Assembly (NCBI RefSeq): GCF_000341285.1
Contig: NW_005178473.1
Coordinates: 1-64,000, forward strand
DNA from: Galdieria sulphuraria
Lineage: Eukaryota > Rhodophyta > Bangiophyceae > Galdieriales > Galdieriaceae
DNA length: 64,000 nucleotides
Direction of reading: 5' to 3'
Part shown: in pieces, positions 44,322 through 53,686 of the stretch
Layout: each line of letters starts with the position of its first letter
Numbering within the stretch: the first letter of the stretch is position 1
Notes under the pieces: generated by a model
What the model saw: the letters and a program-made list of their open reading frames with translations, nothing else
Told to the model about the DNA's origin: nothing
Databases searched by the model: none
Program-made: the position numbers and the translations under genes

Positions 44322-45858
44322 CTAAAGTGTTACACGGCGAGAATCAATTTCTTGAAGAATTTTCTGAGCAATTCCTTTACAGTACGTCGATCTGAGATTT
44401 TCGTGGGATAATGCATTCAGGGGAGAGTCCATAATAGACGTGGCGGTCTATTCGTGTTTCTCTAATTATATTTGATACAATTTCAGTTGAATCTTACCTT
44501 TACAACTAAGTTTGACATGTTCTCGACTTTCTTGTTATTTACCAGTCTCAAACCTTCGAGAAATGCTTGGAATTCGGCTGGATAATTAGGGGCGATAAAT
44601 GATATCTGTTCCCACGCAATTTCGTCACTGATGGGCATAATATACTTCGCTGCCGTGGTATCAAATAAGAAAACCGGTATACAGCCGGCTGACATCACTT
44701 CTAGCAACCGAAAGGTACTCGGGGATCGTCCTTGTGGAACTAGACAGAACTTGCTTTGCTCAACGAGTTCTTCGTAAGACCAAAGATCGTATTCTGGAGT
44801 GGGAACGGAAAATTGTGGCTTTGTAACAAATATGATGTCTTTTCCGTTATGAAAATTATTCAATATGGATCTTATACCCCCAGCAGTATGGAGAGGATCT
44901 AAACGAAAAGAAGATAAGAACATGAAGTATGTCTAATGTATGTTCTTACAACTGGTCCCTTTGAATGTTATTAGGAATTTCTTTGGATGCTCAAGTATTC
45001 GAAAGTGTTGTCGAGGAGGGAGAGGCAATGACTTGTCAAAGTTACTGCGAAAAATGTCACTGGAGAGATGCGTCTTTAGAAGCGCTGCAAACCCAACATC
45101 GTGCTGACCTTCACACTAATTTGGATTGCTTTCAGTACAAATCCGGCGACAATTGCTATCTGACCTTGCCGTCAAGAAAATCCAGAACCATGTGATTTAT
45201 ACCAAGGTTCCAATATGGAAGATCTTGTAGCTTGTATATATGCCGTCCCTTATTTTCTGCAATAAAATAGCATGCGTCTGAAGCATTCTGAGTAACTCTG
45301 TTTGACCGACGAAGTTCATTGACAACCTGAGAAGTCCCGGCACCTCCGAATCTTAAAATTTCATCTGAAAGGTTCCTTCTGGCTGCTCTTCTCATATCGT
45401 CATGAGAATAGATGTAAATAGTGTAGTTTAAAGAAATGCATTTTGCTGTGCAGGTTGTTGTGTTGCAAGGTAGTAGAAACCAATTGCAAAATGGCACATA
45501 TTGTTTCGGCCAACTAATCGTTTCTATACTTCGGTATGTCATAGCATATTTCTCTTCTTTGATATCTCGTACCCTTGAAGCAGCTGCTTTCAGCAATCTA
45601 AGCAGCCTTTTGTTATCTAATTCTGATAGCCCATGATGGCCATACATTGGTTCTGTTAACGAAAAACAATTAGCAGTTGTGAAAACAATTGATTGACATA
45701 CTTCGTATTGTATTGTAGCTATAAAGCAGACCCGCAGGACTGTAGAATTGCGTGTCGGGAACTTTTTTGTATCTGTAACTTACTGTAAGCAAAGACAAAA
45801 ATGAGAAAGAGCAAAGAATTAAGAAAGGAAGCCGTAATAACATAACTCTAAGCAACAT
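44322..45858 (-). CDS. Exostosin-family glycosyltransferase (GT47), type II membrane protein
   Basis: Exons 45858-45702, 45652-45165, 45115-44950, 44898-44498 and 44447-44322 give 445 aa; introns 49, 49, 51 and 50 nt. GT47 enzymes build cell-wall or heparan-like glycans in the Golgi. The N-terminus MLLRVMLLRLPFLILCSFSF is a signal anchor. Then come IYIYSHDD, the DACYFIAE segment (for the family's AdlFFVP), LPYWNLGINHMVLDF (for yWN...G.nH...D), SLPLPP, FLITFKGT, and the nucleotide-sugar-binding region YEELVEQSKFCLVPQGRSPS plus LLEVMSAGCIPVFL. That last stretch is the strongest family signature. Sugar and product are unknown. A GCGCCAAA block (45889-45896) just upstream reads as TTTGGCGC on the gene's strand, an E2F-like match that may be chance. 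Confidence 0.85.
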
Positions 45859-46827
45859 GCGAAAGACAAATGAGAAAAAAAAATAAGAGCGCCAAAAAAA
45901 AACTTACTGAAATATGAGGGTTTGATCGTTTGATCAGGGCTAATGAATATGCACCTTGAATGCCGGATCGAGTCTAATTGGAGAATCAGTTCATATACTC
46001 TAGTAGGAAGTGCATAAGTTGCTTACAGGGACGACGTTTAAAACCTTTTGTTGAACATTTGTAACCGTTTGAACCCGGCTTTGACAGTCTCAAACTTCAA
46101 TGTGCTAATTCTCAAACGCAGTTGTTCCGCTGTAGCAAGCTGAGAACAGCAGTTCTCCCAAACCGTTTCACCAAGTCAAGCTTGTTTTTCCAGTTGCACA
46201 TTCAAATATGTGTCCACGGTTCGGACTTCCAAACTGACGAAGCAAAAACGTCAAAGTGACAAAACTTTATTTTCCCTCTTGCACTTAATAGTTGAAAGTT
46301 GCTTTGCAGTTCAAGACCGCAAGTATTTCGACTCCTTCAAAAGACAAGTATGAATTATCGCACTGCACAAGTCAAAGGAACCCTGAGCCCAGAGAAGGAC
46401 TAGTGGCGTTTCGTGGAAAAGCTGTGCATAAAAACAGTAGTCAAGAAACATTCTGCGAATGTCAATATATGAGTTACGTCAAGAGCACTCTCATAAGAGC
46501 GGCAACAAGAGAGACAAAAGCTTCAAGAAAACATGAAGGAAGTATTCTGGTATTTATAGGATATATTCATACATATATAGACAATTGATTCCGTGCGCTT
46601 GCATCCTTCGTATTACTGGACTCATATCAAGAGAGTCAGAACCTAAACAGCTTGTTTGTTGTAGATGAGTTTACTGATGCATGCCTAGTTCTTTCACATC
46701 AAACAATGAAAGATATGCAGAAAAGAAAACCAAGTTGAAAATCAAAATGAGACATTTTAGAGATGCAAAAGTGAACACAAATAATTTAGATGCAAACTGA
46801 AGAAAATTTAAATTGCACAAAACTTTA
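45859..46827. other. Intergenic region with protein-like minus-strand segments
   Basis: About 970 bp. On the minus strand near 46100-45910 two phase-0 pieces can be joined by a 53-nt GT-AG candidate (QTVTNVQQKVLNVVP and TRSGIQGAYSLALIKRS), followed by a GTAAGT. I could not connect them to a start or to the GT47 exons. A 98-codon plus-strand frame at 46292-46588 has no ATG at its start and no family similarity. No call is made. Confidence 0.3.
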
Positions 46828-48555
46828 CTACAAAGATTTCGGCTTCAAAAGGCCCGGAAGCCATTCTTTCGGTTTCTCGAAACCCAGAAGGTTTACACAA
46901 GTTGCTGTGACATTAACTATACCAGCTTTCTTTCTTTTGGCATCACCCCAAGTAACTGATTCATCTATTTCATACTTGTCGATCCCATATCCTGTTATCA
47001 TAACTGGAACTGGGGTTGTTGTATGACTAGTCAATGCTTTCCAGCCTTCTGGTGAATTTCCCTTTACAGGTTTTCCTGTTTTCTTATCAACCTCTGCCAT
47101 AGTTTCACAATTTCCATGATCTGCGCTAACAATAGCAATACCGTTTCTCCCAATAATGCCATTCACTAGACGAGATAGACTAACATCGACTGCTTCCATA
47201 GCAATAACTGCTGCATGATACACGCCTGTATGACCTACCATATCTCCGTTTGCATAGTTTAGAACTACAAAGTCTGGTTTGAATTCATCTATCGCAGCCA
47301 AAGCACTATCTGTAATTTCTGCAGCCTTCATCCAAGGCCGAGTATATTCTCTTTCTCTGCTACTTGGAATTTCAACATAAAGTTCGAGCTCCTCATTAAA
47401 TTTGTTTGCTCTGTTCCCATTAAAAAAATAAGTAACGTGACCGAATTTCTGGGTCTCACTTATTGAAAGGCGTCGACACTCATTATGAACCAAGTATTCA
47501 CCAAGAGTTCTCTCAATATTGGGAGGAGACACAATATAATGTTTGGGAATCTTACTTTCACCATCATATTGCATCATTCCTGCAAAGCGAACTTTTGGCA
47601 TCAAACCTCTATCGAAATGATGAAATGTTCCTTCAGTAGCATCAAAACATGTCGAAATTTCGATGGCTCTATCGCCTCGGAAATTGAAGAGTATCACAGA
47701 GTCGCCATCTTTCATTCTCCCCACTGGACTTCCTTTTCCATCCACAATAATAAATGGAGGAAGGAACTGATCGATTATGCCATTCTCCTCCTTACGAAAG
47801 GTTTGAATGGCTTCAGATGCACTCGAAAATGTCCTAATAGTTTCTGTGTCAGCCAAGACATGGGAAAGCCAACCTCTTTGTACAATTCTCCAGTCCGCTT
47901 CATATCGATCCATCGTAGTTACCATTCTACCTCCACCTGATGCAACTTGAACATCTATGCCCTTCTCTCTTAAAGAGACCAAGTGCTTCTCAAGTGGTTC
48001 TACATAGTCAAGGGCCGAAGTTTCCGAAACATCACGCCCATCTAAAAGAATATGGAAGCGAATATGCTGGCAACCTTCTTCAAGTGCTGCATCTAACAAC
48101 GCATAAGCGTGTTTCACGTGTGAATGGACATTCCCATCCGACCAAAGACCAAGTAAATGAAGAGTTCCCTCCTTTCCATCTCTGCAGTTTTCCAATAACC
48201 ACTTCCAAGTCTCACCTGTTTTGAAGGACTTCGAATCCATAGATTCGTTGACTAACTTAGCTCCTTGTGAATAAATGCGCCCAGCACCAAAGGCATTGTG
48301 TCCAACTTCTGAGTTGCCCATGTCCGAGTCTTCAGGAAGACCAACCGATCTTCCGCTTGCGTCAACCACTGCGTTCAGTACTGTGTTGCCCTTTGGAGTC
48401 TTTCCACTACGAAGAGCATCCAAAAAAGGTGTTTTTGCGCAATACCAGGCGTTGTATTGCTCTTCTGCCCCAATACCAACACCGTCCATTATGATGAGAC
48501 AGACTGGACCAGGAGGTTTCTTAAAGTCCTTACTCGACTCCAGCTTGAACGACAT
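46828..48555 (-). CDS. PGM (iPGAM): 2,3-bisphosphoglycerate-independent phosphoglycerate mutase
   Basis: 575 aa, intronless. It converts 3- to 2-phosphoglycerate in glycolysis using two metals and a phosphoserine intermediate. Seen: CLIIMDGVGIG with the first metal Asp, DSDMGNSEVGHNAFGAGRI with the catalytic Ser, HFRILLDGRDV-type segment, GRMVTTMDRYEADW, and VSADHGNCETM plus SHTTTPVP near the C-terminus with metal-binding His/Asp. The length suits the plant-type enzyme. No N-terminal targeting peptide is evident, so it is probably cytosolic. Frame runs 8 codons further upstream but only with TTG. It is divergent from the beta-amylase gene, 262 bp away. Confidence 0.95.
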   Translation of the reverse strand: MSFKLESSKDFKKPPGPVCLIIMDGVGIGAEEQYNAWYCAKTPFLDALRSGKTPKGNTVLNAVVDASGRSVGLPEDSDMGNSEVGHNAFGAGRIYSQGAKLVNESMDSKSFKTGETWKWLLENCRDGKEGTLHLLGLWSDGNVHSHVKHAYALLDAALEEGCQHIRFHILLDGRDVSETSALDYVEPLEKHLVSLREKGIDVQVASGGGRMVTTMDRYEADWRIVQRGWLSHVLADTETIRTFSSASEAIQTFRKEENGIIDQFLPPFIIVDGKGSPVGRMKDGDSVILFNFRGDRAIEISTCFDATEGTFHHFDRGLMPKVRFAGMMQYDGESKIPKHYIVSPPNIERTLGEYLVHNECRRLSISETQKFGHVTYFFNGNRANKFNEELELYVEIPSSREREYTRPWMKAAEITDSALAAIDEFKPDFVVLNYANGDMVGHTGVYHAAVIAMEAVDVSLSRLVNGIIGRNGIAIVSADHGNCETMAEVDKKTGKPVKGNSPEGWKALTSHTTTPVPVMITGYGIDKYEIDESVTWGDAKRKKAGIVNVTATCVNLLGFEKPKEWLPGLLKPKSL

Positions 48556-48817
48556 TCTGGACGTCAACTGACGACGCAATCAAATCACACAATCCTATTC
48601 TGAAAGACTGGGGTTTTCATTGAAGAATATTTTCTGTGAACTAAGCAAAGAATACGACTTTGAAAACAATTGAGACATTGTCAAGTCACCTTTTGACGCT
48701 AGCCAAGTCATTCATCTTTGTTGGTAGTGCTTCCTCCTTTGTGTATTCATATATTGCGGAGACGCTTATTTTTTGTAGCTTCTGTTTCTAGTGTTTTACA
48801 TAACCGATACATACAAT

Positions 48818-50722
48818 ATGAGATTGATTCTACTTTGCCAGCAGAAGCTTATTAGGAACTTGCGTTGGTTTTACTTTTTAGGTCGTAGGACTTGTTTAGT
48901 TTGTTTACTGTTGCTAAGTTGTTCTATTTGCTGGAGGCTTGTGGTTCCTGCCAACGATCGAGTTTCTGAAATCCGTTACCAAACTGCTTCTAAAGATGCT
49001 ATTCCTATGAACGTTCTCAACTATTCTTCCTTTGGTGTTCCAGTGTATGTAAGTTTACTTGTTCCGCCTATCCAAAGCAGTTTTAAAGTGAACCTAGGTT
49101 ATGATGCCTTTGAGTTCGGTCACTGTCTCCGGCGATCTTGTGGAGAATTATGATGGCTACGACTTGCAATGGATTTTGAAGCAATGGAAAAAGAACGGAG
49201 TATATGGTCTTATGGTGGACGTGTGGTTTGGAGTTGTAGAAAAGACACCAAAGCAATATCGTTGGGAACCCTATATTCAGTTGTGTAAACATCTTAGACA
49301 AGCTGGTTTGAAGCTTCAGACAGTTATGAGTTTTCATCGGTAAGTTGTGTTTGCTAATATTGGCTGTTTGTGATATAGTTTTGTACAGCTGTGGAGGAAA
49401 CGTTGGGGATCGCTGTTATATACCTCTTCCGCAGTGGGTTTTGGATGCTGCAGCTAACAATTCAGATATTTTTTTTAAGGATCAGTTGGTTGAAGTCTTT
49501 GAATATTTTCTTATTTGCTTACATACCTTTGTCTTATAGAGAAGGAAATGTGGATCCAGAATATATAAGTTGGGGAGTAGATATGGAGCCAGTTATTGCA
49601 GGACGTTCGGCCATACAAATATATTCAGATTTCTTGGCTTCTTTTAGAGATAATCTTCGCGAATTTCTTGGCGATGTAATTGTGCAAGTCCAAATTGGCT
49701 TAGGTCCTGCTGGTGAGTTGAGATATCCTAGTTATCAATTGAATCGTTGGACCTTTTGTGGCGTTGGAGAGTTCCAATGTTATGATCGCTATCTTCTCTC
49801 AAGACTCGAACAGGCAGCCAAAGAAGTAGAGCACCCTGACTGGGCTCATCCACCATATCCTTACGACGTCGGCAACTACAACAGCAGACCAGAGCAGACG
49901 TTGTTTTTTAAAGAAGATGGTGGCATTTGGAATACTCAATATGGTATTAGTTGAGTTCGATAATGTTTTAGAGCCTTTTCTAACATTCTCGTATGCAGGA
50001 GACTTCTTTCTTCGATGGTATTCGAAAGAAATGATTGAGCATGCCGATCGTATACTTCAAGTTGCAAATGACGTATTTTTTAATGATAAAATTCCCGACT
50101 CTAATTGGAAAGGAAAGGTTCGCTTAGCAATTAAGATAGCTGGCGTTCATTGGAATTTTCGTTCCAAGTCACATGCTTCAGAGCTCACTGCTGGTTACTA
50201 TAATACTCGTTTCCGAGATGGATATACTCCTATATTTCAAATCCTAAAGAAGTATGACACAACTGCGGTTTTTACTTGTACAGAAATGCGCGATAAGAAT
50301 CAGCCGCAGGATTGCAATTGTTCTCCAGAAGATCTTGTGGTAAGCGATACTTTTGGTTTGGAGTGTTTTTTATTATAATTTGTATAGGGACTGATTGTAC
50401 GTGCTTCTATTGCAACCAATGTTTCATTTGCTGGAGAAAATGCAGTGAGTTTTTATGATGCAGATTCTTATCGACAAATTTCATTGGTGGCACGTTCTTA
50501 CTCAGTTGTGAGAGGTAAGAGGTAGATGATCCTTGAGAAGTGGACTTTCTATGTGAAATATTAGGAATCCCTATGGAGGCAATGACCTATTTGAGATGGC
50601 CTGAACCTATAACTATATTCATGGGAGATAATTTTATAACTCCGTTGGGTCAAAAATTTTTTGAGTTTGTTCGAGTCATGGGAACAGATGATGCCATCAG
50701 TCATGTGATTCCTGTGTTTTGA
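48818..50722 (+). CDS. Beta-amylase (GH14) with N-terminal membrane anchor
   Basis: Seven exons: 48818-49048, 49098-49339, 49389-49484, 49540-49943, 49999-50339, 50388-50514, 50565-50722, giving 532 aa; introns 48-55 nt, one with a GTTGGT donor. GH14 enzymes release maltose from the non-reducing ends of starch. Core motifs: VPVYVMMPL across intron 1, LMVDVWFGVVE, MSFHRCGGNVGD across intron 2, GLGPAGELRYPSY with the catalytic acid Glu, GVHWNF, and FTCTEMRD with the catalytic base Glu. The gene looks active. The first ~50 residues are basic and then strongly hydrophobic (LVCLLLLSCSIC), a signal anchor or signal peptide, which is odd for an enzyme acting on cytosolic floridean starch. Confidence 0.93.
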
Positions 50723-51224
50723 ACAAAGAAGAGATCGACTTTTTCGTATTTGTAATGGTTTTCTTAGCAATAGAAGATATACAGAATAATCGTATTCATG
50801 AGATTGTATGTAGTTAGATCAAAGGATAAAATTGCTGCAACATTAAACGCGTGGGTATCCAAGCTGGAAATGTTGTAATCTCAAAAGAGATTGATTTCGG
50901 AATTTTCAAAACTATACTTATTCACTCTTTACTTCTTACAATGATACTAGAAATATAACAAACGCAAGATTTCTTGACCATGACAATCTTTGAGTGGTAG
51001 AGTGGCACAATTCCATTCTCGATGTTTAGCTTTTTCTCAGAAACTCCTTAAAAGATAGTGTAGAATTATTCAATAATTTCAGTATTGAGACATTGTATTT
51101 TGTCCTCTTTAGAGAAAATGAATAATCAACCATAAGCGAGTGATGCCAAAGGAGAATCCTCGTATCACCTCAACTCTAAGCAACGTATTGAAATGCAGAA
51201 AGTGCATTGTATCTTATAAGCAAG

Positions 51225-51271
51225 ATTTCATATGTGTCTCAAATTGCTTTAGAATGTCACACATATGAAAT
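51225..51271. repeat. Perfect 13-bp inverted repeat with 21-nt loop
   Basis: ATTTCATATGTGT at 51225-51237 is the exact reverse complement of ACACATATGAAAT at 51259-51271. It is isolated between the beta-amylase and NodB-like genes. It might be a structured transcript end, a protein-binding site or the trace of a small inverted-repeat element; no target-site duplication is evident. Confidence 0.6.
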
Positions 51272-51388
51272 ATATAGGATCAATAAAGAAAGGTCAATAT
51301 GCAAACTTTTCTTTATTTGGAAGCTCTTATAAAGCATCATATGAACTTGTTTTCACTTTTAACGAGTGAGTAGTATATTGCATGATAT

Positions 51389-51411
51389 AATATATATATA
51401 TATATATATAT
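51389..51411. repeat. TA dinucleotide repeat
   Basis: An uninterrupted run of about 11 TA units, ending directly in an ATG at 51410. It lies 70 bp before the preferred start of the next gene, so it could act as its TATA-rich core promoter. Confidence 0.9.
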
Positions 51412-51481
51412 GAATGAGCATTCGATAGCGGTGAAAGTCTACAGCTGCAACTATTGGAAGAGAAAATTTGTGGAATCGGGC

Positions 51482-52621
51482 ATGTTGGCGGTCAACTTTT
51501 ACAAATATCTCTTATTAGGAATACTCATTTTTTTGCCTAATATATCTTTTGGAAAAGTGACACGAGCTTTTGTGTTGTCTTCCAAACTACCCATTTTTGG
51601 AATGGAAGACAAGGCCCTCGAAAAGGAAGACGTCTGTTGGCAAACTCTCTCTCAAGGTACAACCAATTTTGATAAACCGGCAAAGAAACCTAGGCTCGTA
51701 TTCACTCTGAATCATAACTTGGCAGACGTATCCTCTGCAAAGGTCTTACCTGGTCTTAGAAGACACGGTATAACTGCACTGTTTCTAGTCGACTCTTCTT
51801 CAATTGTCTCCAACGAAAATATTCTACTGAATATAGTTGAACAGGGACACTATGTTGCTGTAAAGAACATATCAGAGAATGCTTCAAAAGAGGAACTTAT
51901 CCGAGATTTGGAAGTTTATTATCGTGTACTAGAACATTTGCCTCTATTCATTGCTCAAAAATCAATGATCACGGATCCTGTGGAGTTTCCAGTAAGAATG
52001 ATGCCAATATATGTCGATGAATATGACGGTAGAACCATTTTACTGGAGAGAGAAGGTGACTTTGATGATGCTATTTCGCAAGTTTTAGAAAGTTCATCAA
52101 TCGTAACTCTTGAAAAGATGATGAACCTTGAGCAGCTTAAATGTAATTATCAAAGACTTGGTTGTCATTGTCCCGAAACTCGTAACGGCATATTCAGCAA
52201 GTGGTGTACTAATATAGAAGACGAGCTTACCTCAAGATATATCAGTTTTGCTGAGTATGTTTCATTCGAAGGAAGTGTTACCTCCCAAAGAGTTAAAGAC
52301 TGGCTCAATGATGTGCATTTCTTTGTTCAAAGAAACTCTGAAAAGCTGGAAAGTTTATATGAAACATGGAGATATGCAGACACAGTTGCAGATTCAACAT
52401 CTATTATTCACTTGTGGCCAAAGAGAAAAATTCATCCTATCCATTCTGTGAATTCTTCTTGTTTAAGGAAATTTCTACAAAGTCACAAACAAAATTACAA
52501 AATCAAGGACATAATTTATGATGTGCACACCTTGATAGATGTTATAGCTTTGTTGATCATCATCATCATCTCGCTACTCCGGTTTAGAAAAAACTATTTC
52601 CTGATAAAGAAGCGAGACTAA
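51482..52621 (+). CDS. ER membrane protein with degenerate polysaccharide-deacetylase (NodB) fold
   Basis: 379 aa, intronless. The ATG at 51482 gives a clean signal peptide (MLAVNFYKYLLLGILIFLPN); the in-frame ATG at 51410 would add 24 charged residues from the end of a TA repeat. RLVFTLNHNLA, KVLPGLRRHGITALFLVDSS and NILLNIVEQGHYVAV follow the NodB pattern (a.TFDDGP, vl..L...gi.ATFFv.G, .e.GHEi.nH). But the metal-binding Asp pair is replaced by NH, and the H(S/T)xxxH pair is absent, so it should be inactive. A single C-terminal helix (IDVIALLIIIIISLL) is followed by a short basic tail ending KKRD, which is a canonical KKXX ER-retrieval signal. It is therefore a type I ER membrane protein of unknown role, perhaps a lectin-like or folding factor. 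Confidence 0.6.
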   Translation: MLAVNFYKYLLLGILIFLPNISFGKVTRAFVLSSKLPIFGMEDKALEKEDVCWQTLSQGTTNFDKPAKKPRLVFTLNHNLADVSSAKVLPGLRRHGITALFLVDSSSIVSNENILLNIVEQGHYVAVKNISENASKEELIRDLEVYYRVLEHLPLFIAQKSMITDPVEFPVRMMPIYVDEYDGRTILLEREGDFDDAISQVLESSSIVTLEKMMNLEQLKCNYQRLGCHCPETRNGIFSKWCTNIEDELTSRYISFAEYVSFEGSVTSQRVKDWLNDVHFFVQRNSEKLESLYETWRYADTVADSTSIIHLWPKRKIHPIHSVNSSCLRKFLQSHKQNYKIKDIIYDVHTLIDVIALLIIIIISLLRFRKNYFLIKKRD

Positions 52622-53493
52622 GTTTCTTTGAAATGGATGGAAGGTTCCACTTACAGAGAAGATGGTATTTATTCTTGCCAGGCTCTAGCAAAAGTTCTCT
52701 CGAACTCGCTAGTTAATGTTGTTATTATCTTGCAGTATTGCTGTCTGAAGCATACAAAGAGGCTATTGATTACAACTTATTTTTGTCATAGCGACATCAA
52801 CTTACACAGAACGTTTTGGACAATGATTGACTTCAAATTCCGTGCGACTAGCAAGTTGTTCTTAATCGGCTCAAACAAGTAAGAATGTCGAACAGGGAGA
52901 CTTATTCAAGCTTCTACTACGTAGTTGTTGCAATATACTTCGTCCCAAAATGTATTCAGCGATATCAGCATTTCTATTGACATATGCTTTGCGTTGGTCT
53001 GTTCGTCAACTTCCTCCTCCGAGATAAAGTTTATCTTTGCATCTGTTTAGGACAGAAAAACGGGAAAGTATAGGAGACCTCTGTCGCAAGATACTACCAG
53101 TGTTTTCTCTATCATATTGTTTTTGAGGAGACGCCCTAAATCATTCTAACTACCAAAGTGATGAGTTATTCTTAGTAAGTATGTTTCGGAACTGTTATTG
53201 TTTGTTGAGATCATATAACAACTTGTATAGGACTGTAATAAAACCTTATCAACTATGAAAGCAAAGGCTACCATGACATCATTCTGGTCTTCTTTAAGTC
53301 TTGATATTTGATGTATAGAAAGAAATAAACTCAACGATGCATCGAACGTAGACTACTTTGTAAAATAAAATTCAAGGGAACGCTTCCATTTAGTGCAAGA
53401 GCACCTCTCTAAGCTTAACTTGTTTATTTGTTATAGAAACATTGGAATAGACACGCTAAAGGGATAGTTCCAGCCTATCATTCTTGCTACTAA
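52622..53493. other. Intergenic region, possible short unplaced gene
   Basis: A plus-strand frame reaching IDFKFRATSKLFLIGSN can be spliced by a 46-nt GTAAGA...GTAG candidate (52879-52924) to a segment ending ALRWSVRQLPPPR and TAA at 53025-53027. No ATG-led first exon could be fixed and no family is recognised. The rest of the region shows nothing. Confidence 0.25.
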
Positions 53494-53676
53494 ATGGTAG
53501 AGAATGATTATAGAAATAATAGTCATTGTGAGCATAAATCGAACGGCGTGGAACAATCGTCTAATGGACAAGGGGCTGGCAAAACGACTTTAAAGGGTTT
53601 AAGTCAAATGAAGAGCAGAGGAGAGAGTAATTCTCCTTGGACGGTAAAAGGGCGTCCGTTCCATTGTGACACTTAA
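53494..53676 (+). other. 60-codon upstream ORF before FUSC-like paralogue 2
   Basis: An ATG-led frame (MVENDYRNNSHCEHKSNG...) with a hydrophilic product stops 10 bp before the FUSC ATG and is in a different frame. It lies where the 5' leader should be. It resembles no protein I know. It may be a translated upstream ORF that limits expression of the transporter, or chance. Confidence 0.3.
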
Positions 53677-53686
53677 CTTGTATATA

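Larger units (their letters stand above)
50723..51481. other. Intergenic region with hairpin and TA repeat
   Basis: About 760 bp between two plus-strand genes. Apart from the 13-bp inverted repeat and the TA tract (listed separately) I see no gene. Numerous AATAAA-like and TA-rich blocks fit a 3' end followed by a promoter. Confidence 0.4.

Noticed and set aside
45889-45896. E2F site driving the GT47 gene
   Set aside because: The 8-bp match is not palindromic, lies in an A-rich run, and the gene has no replication role, so chance is likely.
46292-46588. 98-codon plus-strand frame between GT47 and iPGAM
   Set aside because: It starts with TTG, not ATG, and its composition and context give no support.
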